DNA from: Arctopsyche grandis | Lineage: Eukaryota > Arthropoda > Insecta > Trichoptera > Hydropsychidae | Assembly: GCF_051622035.1 (NCBI RefSeq) | Contig: NC_135359.1 | Location: 18,561,501 to 18,625,500 of the forward strand | DNA: 64,000 nt | Reading direction: 5' to 3' | Shown: positions 37,301-49,300 of the stretch, piece by piece | How the letters are laid out: each line of letters begins with the position of its first letter | How positions within the stretch are numbered: position 1 is the first letter of the stretch | The notes under the pieces: generated by a model | Told to the model about the DNA's origin: nothing | Databases searched by the model: none | What the model saw: only the letters and a program-made list of their open reading frames with translations | Program-made: the position numbers and the translations under genes

Positions 37301-40300
37301 ACTTTTAAAATATCATCGTTTTATATTTTTGAATATCTATACTTTGATGTACTGTTCATAAAATTTTATTTCATATTGTCGTCAAAAGTCCGTCACGCTT
37401 GATCAAACTTGTGAATGCGTTAGTCCACTTTTCTTGATTTCGAGAAATATCTCGCAAAACATTACTTTAGGTCGTCGACTTTTGAGAGTCTTTAATTAAT
37501 ATTATGAGTTTTTGGGCTCTTTTTCCTATTATGCTGTACATTAACATTAGAATAATATAATACTATGATTACTAACCAAATTAAATTAAAACTATAAAAT
37601 AGAAAATTATCAATAGATCAGTAGCTATTAAAATAGATATAAGATGTATTGTGAGCATAATTTCGTAATAATAAAAAGCATTTAAAAATCAAATCGCAAA
37701 ACATAAAAAAAAGCTTTGCGTTTTACAATATTTAAAAATACTGTTGGCTTGTAATAAGTTTATTCTGCTTTTCCGAGGTTCTAGACATACATATCTAATT
37801 AAAAGTAGTGAAATAATGCTTTTGGAACTGAAAATTGAACTTCCGCCACTTACAAATATAGCGACTCATATTTAATTCAAATTTTACCAAAAATATAATT
37901 ACCTTTTTAGAAACTTTAATTAGAATATCCAACCCCGAGTTTGACATTTTTTGTAAAAATTAAAAATTTCACAAATGATTTTAAATTGAATCTCCGTTTC
38001 AATCATTAAAGTTAAATTATTTAACTACATATAAGAAACTGTAATAATTTGCTGCCACAAATTGCCAAAAAGTCTTAAACTTGTTAAACTTGTATCTTTA
38101 TTTTGTTAATTGCTACACCGATACACAAGTTTTGAGCTTTTTTTGTATCATCATTTAAATGTAACTTTTCTAATACATTTTTTCCCACTTACAACAAATA
38201 CTATGATGTTTTTTTAATGCTTTTTATTATTACTAAATTATGTTCACAATATATCTTATATCTATTTTAATAGCTACTGATCCACTGATGATTTTCCATT
38301 TTACAATTTTAATTTAATTTTTTTAGTAATCATAGTATTCTATTATTCTAATGTTAATTTACAGCATAATAGGAAAAAGAGCTCAAAAACCTGTTTGCAA
38401 TTGATGCGATAATGAAATATTTATCAATCGTGTAGAAGTTAAAATTCCGGCCAACGGCTTTGTATTAAAATTTCAAAATATCTGAACCTTTATATGAATG
38501 CATCGAAAATGTTTCAGCTTATTATATGCTACAGTTTTTGAGATACATATAGCGTTTTTAAAACAAAGTGAGCGCGTGTCTAGGCAGATCTGCAAACGAC
38601 CACACTGTGCGTCGGCCTAGGGAAGACAATCATAAACCATCAACAATTTGCAGCGATTTGTATATTGTAGTTTTGTCCTTCTGAGATCTGCTCGTCCATT
38701 AGAACTGTGGACCTGCAGCACCCCAACCAAACCAGTTTTTGTATCAAGAAACTACATATATGTAGACGGGGTCCATGCAGTATCCCCAAAAACGTTTTCC
38801 ACTAGGTTAATGATAAACGATTCCCTCTGCACGTCAAAAAGACTGTTTTCCATGACAAATTTTCAACGTTGGCTTATCTTCGCGCTAATTTTACTTGGAA
38901 ATACATACATACATCGTTTTACACGTCAGAGTAAACTAACGATCGTACCGTTTACACACTGACGCTAACTGCGCTAACATGAGCTTTTCCAAGCGCGTGA
39001 CTCTTCAATCGCAATGACACAGGTGGTTGCAGAAGTTTTCCGTCACGAAGTGTACCATGAAAATTATCATCGATGTCGATCCGCAAATGCACCGGAATCA
39101 AGTCTGAAAGCTACTCGCTTGTTGGCAACTGCGACCACATGGCGATGATTCACACTTGGAACTCGCCACGCTTCAGGTCAAGTTTCTCGTGACGTCTCGG
39201 GTGCAGACGTCTCAGCATGTGACTTACGTCAAACCATCGGCCCATGCGTTGCACAACACTGCGAGGTGTCCAATTCGTCTCGGAGAGCGACTTTGAATAA
39301 ATTATGCCAACGATTATGGTGATGATCTCTAAGAGCGAAATCACACAGGGAAGAACGGCACGTCGTGTGCATGGCTCCCAGATGTGGGAGGTCTCCTGCA
39401 TTTCTTCAAATATGGGATACACCGTTATCGAGCACTGTCAAACAAGGATACAATTTTACCGAAAAGACTCCAGAGGGTCATTTTGGGGCGGGGCGTGCTG
39501 GGTGTTCCATGAATATGTGTGCAAGCACGTCCCATTTTTTTCGCATGTTTAAAGGTATCTAAAAAACCACGTGCCACGTGCATCGCTGTGTGTTTTCGCT
39601 CTGATGGATTTGATGTGCTGGCATCATGATATGTACCGAATTCGCAATTCTAAGTGCAGGTGCATGCGATTCCACTTGACCGTATTTAACCTTGTTACAC
39701 CTGCTCTTTTGTATTTTTCAAGAGTGCTCACTCTTCCGATTTGTTTCTTTTGTGATTGTGTGATTAGCTCAAGTGAGATGATTAGATTATTTGATTGGTT
39801 ATTGTATACGGAAGTGGTGTCAGTATCTACATATTATACAATTTGCATATTTCATTGTATGTATGTGTGTCATCATTAGAGGTAGGATAGTCACAGTGCT
39901 ATCCATTGTTCGGCAAACCTTTAACAATGCATTTACAACCTTTGAACAATACACGGCCCCCTCAGGCTCCGGTGACTAGTCATCATTTACAGTCATTCGC
40001 CATCCACTGCTGGATGAAAGCTTTTCTAAGGGCGAAAATACACTGAGAGATATGCGGTACATGATTTTTACAAGGCTTTTTTGTTTTACTTCGCCTATTG
40101 GTCTGACACTATTTCCTACATTCTTCCGATCGGTTTGAAACTTTGCCATTTTGCGTGGTTTAGTCACTGATAGAGATTTAAATTGGAGACGATGACAGCT
40201 CATGACCAGTAGCCCTGTTTGTTTGACTTTCCCCCCCCCCCCCCACTCGTTTTGTCAGATTTTATTTGTTTACACACCTACATATAACTTAATCGTTTTC

Positions 40301-43300
40301 ACACTATATCTTATAAAATTTGCATTATAGGCACTCATCCCATATATGTTTTTACTTCACTGATTATTTTTACTAACCTCTTATACGTTTCACATGGTTT
40401 TCGTTTAAGTGGTCATTTTTAGATACTTTTGAACATGCAAAAAAAACGCACCACGCCTAGCCATGTACACAGTCCCAAAAACCACCGCCTTGAGTGTTTT
40501 TGGTGATATTTTGTCCTTGTATTGACATATACTTGACAGTGGTCGATAACGATGAATTCCATATTTGAAAAAATGTAGGAGAAACTTGTCGAAATAATAA
40601 GATCGTACGAATTAACAATGACATAAAACACGCCACATTCACAGCTAGAGTCTACCTAAGCGTGCCGTGCCCTATGATTCTGTGTGTCTGCTCCGTGAAT
40701 ATTCGGGATCAGTAACTCTAATGTGGCTTTTATTTTCTAATATAGCTGCTCCACCTTCTTTAAATTTATTGTCAGAAATTAGTTAGATAATAATAATTCA
40801 AATTTCTTCATGTTCTGGATGGAGATTTATCGTCAACTCTCTGAAGCCCTGACTTCAGTGGAGTCACCCTAATGGTTTTCATGGGTTTCCGGAAACCCGT
40901 TATTTAATCTAAAAATTCATGTAATTTTTGTTAAAAATTGTACAAATATTGAAAATTTAATAAACTTTCATGTGATAGTTCATAGGACGAAAAAAAATTT
41001 ACATATATATGTATTTGTATATATTTTCAAAATAATTTTATTGAGAAAAAATTTGGAAACCCGTTGTTCCAAAATTGGGGTGACACCACTGCCTGACTTG
41101 TACAGAAATAAATACTATCGCCAAATCAATACAGTCCAAATATAAGGGCACAAACAGACAGCGGACGACGTTATTCATAGATTTACGAAGCATTAACAAA
41201 ACTCGAACATCGTTGGATGTTGTAGAGCGTCTTCTTTACATGATACTTTACTATCGACAGGAAGATACCAATGAGACATTAGTTCCTTATTTCCTCACAG
41301 TTCAATTCCCTAATGTTGAGCTTTATATGTTCATGTCTTAACGAGTGCAGACGCTGGTGTTTATTCTATCATCTCAACTAAATTGTGTTTATTATTTGAT
41401 TTAGCAAGAGGTGGCGACTATATGCTTTTTATACGAAATCATATGAGATCAGATGAATTCGTTACGCGAGCACAAATAACCATTTATCGGATGATACTTG
41501 CACTGCTTCAAAATTTTCAAAATCAACACATGTGTATATGTATATGTAGATGTAGAGAATGAAATTAAAATGAAATTGTTAGTATTCCATTTTGTTACAT
41601 ATATGTACATATGTAGCTATATTTTTAAAATGAATTGTTTCACAATCGAATCGTCACTCCTGAATGCTGATTTATATATTGTGTTCGCTCCATCAGCCAA
41701 GAAGATGGGTTATTAGACCGAGTTCTCGTCCCACGTTACGTGACCAGAATGTCGAATCGTCCTCCCATTGTCCATCTGCCTGTTACGTCTGCTCAAAACT
41801 CTTCTTGGCCGACATCCATTTTTTTTACAACAATGTGGAACAAAAATACTCCTCACTCAAAGACTTCAAACATCTGCCCTCGTGCATAGTACGTCCCATC
41901 GATCCTCATCACCTTGAATTTTGTGACATCTACAAAACATGCATAAACGTCTTCTGCACTATCATATAACGCTGTTTTTGCCAATTTGTATCTGCGATTA
42001 TTTCGATTTCTCTAACAAAACCTTGATATTATGAATCATTCTTATACTAGGTATACAAAACAGAAAAAAGTATGCAGCACGCGTTGGAGTTTCACTCCGC
42101 ACGTTATTTTCATCCGTATTTTATATACAAATATTTATGTCGTAAATTTTCGTAAACTTGCTTATCGTCGTCTACTTTGGCTGTCGACACAAATTAAATC
42201 AATTTATGGATCGTAGTTTAAATAAAAAAAATAATTTATTTAATTCAGTCAAGTTTGGAAACTTTTCTTTTTATTTAAATATTGATATTTGACCAACGGC
42301 GTGGATTAGTGGTTAGCATATTATGATTTCGAGCAGGGTGGTCATGGGTTCGATTACCACTAAAGTCCCGCTGCTGGCCAGACCTTGGTTTGTGACTCCA
42401 GGTCGACAGAGTTTGCCAATTTTTCTTGATTTTCATTGAAACGGTTACTGTAAAATTGGCATCTCCTTTCCTATCTCTCTTGCTAACCTATTCAGCGTCT
42501 TGAGGTTTGCCAATTCGATTATAAAATGCTGCAAAAATGTCGCTGTGGATGTTTGTATGAATTCCATTGTGCCATTATGACTTTTGCCTTAAGGTAACAC
42601 CTATGGCCAAATTTGTTCATATGTACTTTATATAAATTTATAATATTATTATTATAAATTTGAAATTATATTCAAATAATGGTGACAAATGAGGATAGGT
42701 TTCCGATTTGTTTGGAACCGTTTCAACAATAAAATCAGATCAATTGGCAAACTCTGGTAGGAAACGATCGACCTGGAGTCATATACATCTAGCAACACCG
42801 TCAACGACATCCAAGAATTGAACCCATGACCCTTCAATTTATTCTCAGTAGCATATCTCAATAATTAGCATTAAATGCTAACTACTGAGTTATGTTGCTT
42901 TTTGGAATTGAAATCTAATCATAATAAACAAGCGTGCGGTGTATTTTGAGAATGCAAAGATGCCCTTTATGTATATAGCGGGAAGCTGTACATCTGCTTT
43001 GATTAATTGCCCACTTTCCCCTCGTCGAACTTTGTCTCTTGCTTCTTTCATCTGGTGCTGCAGAACCGACCTTGTTGATATGTTTAATACACATTCTCAC
43101 AAATAGACCTATCGATTAATCCGGCGATATGTTCGCAAGATGAGGGTCACATTTCGCCAGGGTCACACGATCAAAATAAACGCAATTTTCGTACACTCTA
43201 CTCTTGAAATAAATTTCTCTCGTTTCATTATATACAAGATCATAAGTTTCAAGGATGAATTTTGTGTATGTCGTATGTATGATATAAGCCGATGTGTAAA

Positions 43301-46300
43301 TTTTCATCTATTTTGCACCATTGCATTGGAAAGGAGCCCGAGACTGAGCCCCAGAACAGTGGAGCATTTGTTTTACTATTAACAGCATATGAATGATTAT
43401 GTCATACTATGGTCAAATTTTATTTATACCGTACAAGTTGCAGATACATATTTAAAAAATATCATGTTGATTTACTTATTTAAGCAGAATTGTCCAAGTA
43501 ATTGACGCAATTTAGTGGCAGCTCTCCAATACCAGGCCCAACTCCAGACAATTTTTTTTTTATGTTACATGAATATGTAATTTCAAATTTGTAGTGTTTA
43601 TTCTAATCGCTATACGTCATAAATGGTACATTCATGACTCAGCGTAGGTATGTAGCGTAATATCAAACGTCATTACGAAAAGCAATCTGATACAATCTTG
43701 ACTCCTCTTTTTTTTTATTTGAGGATACAGACCGTTGGCAATAAACTTCAATTTGGTTTGTCCACTGATGCGATCTTATACGGAACATTAAATCTTGACA
43801 TTTCCTGGGTATTCCACTGGAAAAATCTTCTTATTCTTTATGGACTGATACTAAATATTGTTTAGTATTTAAACAGTATGTTGAATAGTTAATTGCTTTG
43901 AATGGACATACAGCAACAACCAGCATAATAGACTAGTACTAATAGTGGTCACAGATTCAAATCCCACTGGTTTCTGCTGGCCAGACCTTGGAATTGTGAC
44001 TCCAGGTCGATCGTTTCCTATCAGAGTTTGCCAATTTATCAGATTTTCATTGAAACTGTTCCAAAAAATTTGCAACCTTATCCATTTTCTCGCAAAATCT
44101 CGAGTTTTCAACAATCTAAAATTTCGCTGAATTGTATAAAATAATAATAATAATAGCTTTTATTCCAGATGATGGGGAGAATAGTGCAATCCCCAACGCC
44201 CATATAAAAATATGATGCAAATTTACAAATTTTACCATAAATGTCTGTGGATGTTAATTGATATGTATTTACTGAATTGTTTAAAAGCCGCATATTTACA
44301 TATTTTTACCGTATATGTCTCTGTGGATATTAATTGATGTGTATTTACATATGTACAGGCTGTACCTCCTGCCCGCACAGTTCTTTTTCGAATGGCTCCT
44401 ATTCCAAGAGCTATCCGACATCTTAATGAAATCGTTGCTGCCGAGACTGAATGTGATATTTTCCACCTTAGTGAGCGTAAATTGTCGGAAATTACTCTAA
44501 CCCATTTATCTGGTAGTCTGCGCTCATCATTGTTTTCATGATTGATTGTGATTTATGAGTGAAATTTTGATTAACTCTCTTCCATTTGGGCCTTACAGGG
44601 ATGTTTTGTATTTGTAGTTGTTTCTTACATTTTTATTGTAACTGGCTGTAGGTGCAAGGCATTCCTTATGCTATATTTTATTTGATATTTTTACTTTATC
44701 TGTTATTATTAAATGCTATTTTTTATGTTTATGTATGGATGTATTTATGTTTATGTTTAATTGTTATTTTTTTTTTTTTTTTTTTTTTGTTATATTTTTT
44801 GACCATTGTGGCGCTTTAGGAATTCCTGTTATGCCACAATGGTCTGTTTAGAATAAATAAATATGTACTTTGTATAATACTAATAATATTTGTATCAAAT
44901 ATACAATGTTTCTGGCCAGGAAGGCGCATTAGGGTTGCCTATTAGGTCTTACTGGTAGAAATTAAAGATAAAATATAATTAAGGTTTAAAGCAAAAAAAA
45001 AGGAAAAATCAATGTTAGCATAGCGCTCTTTTCAAATATCGTATAACTGCCACTTCACTACATGCAGTCTTGTATTATGAAAATAGACATTGGTGAGCCA
45101 TAAATAAGCACGTCGAAAGACATAATGCGAGTAGGTATGCAACGGTCTGAAAAAGAATGAGCGTAACGCATACTCGTAAGCGCGTGAAAAACGCTTTTCC
45201 AAGATGAAAGCAAGTGTTTTCAACGGGAAAAATGCCAGATCGATGTCGATGAACAATCGTTGGCAACGATAGTAGAAGGACGAGTGACGCGTGACGACGA
45301 GCCTCCTCCGATACACCTGCTTAGCAGACTTTGGCCTCGCATATTCTCGTATCTGTACTTATGTATACTAGCGTTCCTCAAACTACGTGTATATTTATAT
45401 GATACAGTTGAAGTGTATCTTCCAGTTGTAATATATTTTGACTAGTTGGAATATATTCCGTCTACCCCACGTAAGTTGATTCATCCGGCGAATTACATTC
45501 CAATTGGTCAAAATATATTACAACTGAAAATACAGTTCAACTATAAGATGGTACCTGGTAAGATGAAGCGGTTAGATTTTCGTAAAAACGTCACTCGATT
45601 AGTAAATTGAGTTGGAAAGTTAGAAACACAGTCTTAGAGTTATCGTAATACGGTACTCATTACCTTTATTCGTAAGATCTAGCAAATATTAACGCATTAT
45701 TGAATTCTAAAGCATTCGTAAAAACATCAGAGCTATCAAAACTCATTTGTTATTGGTGGGTTCTGGAACCAAATGAAAGGCCAAAGTCGCTTCTCGGTAT
45801 TTATTCAACGATTCCAGAGGTCCACACGGAACAATCGCTCACTCCAGAATACTCTCCTTATAAAGGACAAGTTGCACAGCACAGCTTCCCCGATCCATTA
45901 ATGTGTTTATTGTCTTGGCACTTAAGGCCGGGTGACCGTGAAACAGTCGAAAATATTCGTTTATCATGCATACATATAAAAAATGGTTAGTATATATATA
46001 TATCAGTGGCGTAAAACTCTCTCTCCCCCCGTCGTACATCCTTACTTAATTTGCGCGAGCAGGATACAACAGGAACAAGAGGAACAGGCTTTTCCTCCCG
46101 TATCCTGCGCGCGCACATTAAACAAGGCTGTGTGACAAAAAGAGACATAATTTCACCGCATGCCACTGATATACATACATAGTACCGTTTACCATGCACC
46201 CTTTTTTTTTTTTTTTGATCTTTCGACTTAAGATCTTTCAATCTTTGCCTTCCGATATTTGCTTTTTTGACCTTTTCACTTTCGGTCCCGTGAGGTAGAC

Positions 46301-49300
46301 CCCTTAAGAGGGCTGGACAGCAGCACCTTGTCCATACAAACGTACTATACTTCTCCCTTCCTCAATTATGGCACTAGAGAAATTATTTTTTAATATGCTA
46401 TGTATATCCACCATTGGGGTGCATCTATCATTTTATTTTTTTTGATTAATTATTTTTTATAGGACATAGGAGCCGCCAAACATCTATAAAATCGCCTCTT
46501 TTTTACACCCACGAAACGGGTCCAGCGTGCTTATTTAACGGTCGATTTAAAAAAAAATACGCCGATAGATGCACAGAAAGTATCTTTCTCATACCGATGA
46601 TGATTTTTTTTTAAAAAATTGGTCTGTATTTTTTTAAAATTTCGGCTGTACAGCCCTCTTAAGAGGGCTGTACAGCCGAAACCTTAATTTTGTTGCCGTT
46701 CCTTTCTTCGATATATATATTGAGTGAATGCGACAATATATATATTGAGTGAATGCGACAGTTGCGCTTCGACCAGATAAAACGTATTTTAAAATGACAA
46801 AATCGAGGTTTCGTATTCTCCTATTTTCTCCTCCAAAACTGGACCAATTTTTAAAATAATTTCATCATCGGTATTAAAAAGATATTTTCTGTGCAACTAT
46901 GCGCGTATTTTTTTTTAAATCGACCGTTAAATAAGCACGTTGGACTCTTTTCGTGGGTGTAAAAAAGAGGCGATTTTATTGATGTTTGGCGGCTCCTAGC
47001 TCCTATAAAAAATAACTAATCAAAAAAATAAAACGATAGATGCAACTCAATGGTGGATATCCATAGCATATTAAAAAATAATTTCTCTAGGGCCATAATT
47101 GAGGAAGGGAGAAGTCTAATACGTTTGTATGGACAAGGCGCTGGTGTCCAGCCCTCTTAAGGCCTACCCTGGCGAGTCTATTGTTTACGCACGCACGCAC
47201 TCTCCCAGGTCTGTGAGAACTCCAGCGTATCCTTTTACAATCCAGCACTTACTGAGTCCCGTTAGCCTAATCGGGGGTCTATTTTTCACCGTAGTAGAGG
47301 TAGTTTATTGTTCTTGATCTGTCGGCCAGCCAACTCGGAATGAAACGCGTAACAGATCCGCCGAATATTTATACACAGCGTGCACTCTCAGCAAAGAGAG
47401 ATCATTGGTCGCGAGACCTTATTGGTTGTTATATACGGTTTATTCATACAGCGAGGCATTTTTGGCGCGAACGCGAGATCAGGTGATCAGTGCTAGTAAA
47501 CCAGTGGTCAACGAGCACCAATCACCTGATGTCTACGTTACAGTTATCCAACATTCTAAATTTACTGTAGATATTTTAGTAGAGAGTCTCTAGTTTATAT
47601 ATCGATGTTCTAAGCGTGGTCAATACACCCATTTTAGCATAGTCAACTTTCTGAAATCAAAACTTAAAAACAATAGGCATAATTTGCATTCCTTTATACG
47701 CCCACTTTTTCCAAGTAAAAAATTGTTACGTGCATACTGGTTACTCTGCTATTAACGAAACACTTATTACTCCACTCTAATTTGGCAACATAGCGTGTTT
47801 TTCCTTTCAATGATTTTTTCGTATTAAATTTTATTCACTAACAAAATTCCAGAACGAAAATTTTTCATGATTTTTGGCTTATTTATTATTCAAGTATTTG
47901 AAGAACTAATCTCAAAGCATTTTATCAGAAGCACCAATTGAACCTGCACTACCTATGTATACGCATGTATGTATATATGAATATGTACATAGTTGCCAAG
48001 ATCATCATATGTTAATAGTTTCAGCAAGTATATGTATAGTATTCTGGCAGATTTTCCTAACTAGATCATTATCTAGAAAAATATGAGCTGGTACGAAATG
48101 TGCAATCCTATTTTAGATGCGTAACCGTGTCATTAAGTGTGACGTAGCCGGTGTATGTTATCGCTTTTGCATTTATTATTCTTATCAAATTTCCCTAATC
48201 AGAATGGCAAATTACTGTATTCATTAGAATCGCCTTATCATTTCATTTTAAATATGCACTGAAATTTTGATTCCCACTGTTGAATTATTACATTATTCAA
48301 TCTGTGCATTTGTAATGTCTGAATGAATTTTATTATTTTCTACTCACATTTTATTTAACACCCACATATGAAGAGCGAAACTAATAAACAGTCCAAAAAA
48401 TAGTATGCGGTGATTTTAATTTGTGGTTTTACAATAACTTGACCGCAAAATTCTATGATTATTGTAGTAATCTTTTATGAAGCCCAAAATTTTCTTCTTC
48501 TGTCGTAGTAACGACAGGTTATTGATTTTTAAAATATATATATTTAAAAAATTAATACATTCACATTTCACTTTCGAAACGAGTTGTAGTTTGATCAAAT
48601 ATGTATCATTTTCTTCATTTTGTATGAAACTGGCTTAATGAAGCCCTACGACTTCAAAGGCGTCACACAGACGCTTACATACATACATTACATCCTTCAA
48701 TGGATATAAAGTCTCACAGTCGTGAAATCACTGTAGTTTTTTCTAGATAGCTTCAAAAGAACGTCTTGCTTGCGGCATTCGTTGTCATCAAATTATCGTA
48801 ATTATATTTTCTAACACTTAAAATTGACGTCAACTTGTTTTATTACAAAAACACTGTAATTTTATGTAATCGTTTTATTTTTATTTTAACATATTGATTT
48901 TATTTTCAGATAATGAACTTATGTAAGACTATTATGGGCGAGAAGCTATTCACTTTAATTATGAAAAAAACCTTCTACGGACACTTTGTAGCTGGAGAAG
49001 ATCGTGATCGCATTGTTCCATGTCTTGAAAGGTTAATATGAATGGTTTAATGAATGTTATATTAGTATATATTTGATGTTTAATACGGTCGTGTCTTTTA
49101 GACTGCGCTCATTCGGTGTGAAGCCTATCCTTGATTACTCCGCAGAGGAAGACATTTCCCAAGAGGAGGCCGAGAAGAGAGAAGTCAGGTATTTTGCCGT
49201 TGTATTGTGTATTTAGTGTCATGCCTAATTTGAATGTAATATTATATCGCTGCAATTTTAATCTTTAAGCTCTTCGGTATCAGAGTCTGGGCAGGATGGA

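Larger units (their letters stand above)
31329..48909 (+). other. intron 1 of proline dehydrogenase, 17.6 kb
   Basis: GTACGT donor, TTTTCAG acceptor. All other introns of this gene are 67-83 bp except introns 6 and 10. The great length is largely explained by transposable elements inside it, listed separately (SINEs, a non-LTR retrotransposon end, MITEs, foldbacks). First introns of this size often hold enhancers, but I cannot point to one. Confidence 0.85.

Noticed and set aside
41664-41969. 101-codon open frame in intron 1
   Set aside because: Mixed composition without motifs. No splice or homology support.
42297-42370. Possible functional tRNA gene (A and B boxes)
   Set aside because: No cloverleaf with a paired acceptor stem forms, and the segment is the head of a repeated SINE.
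45700-45990. 96-codon open frame with protein-like composition
   Set aside because: No motif, no recognised splice context and no similarity I can name. It lies among transposable elements in intron 1.
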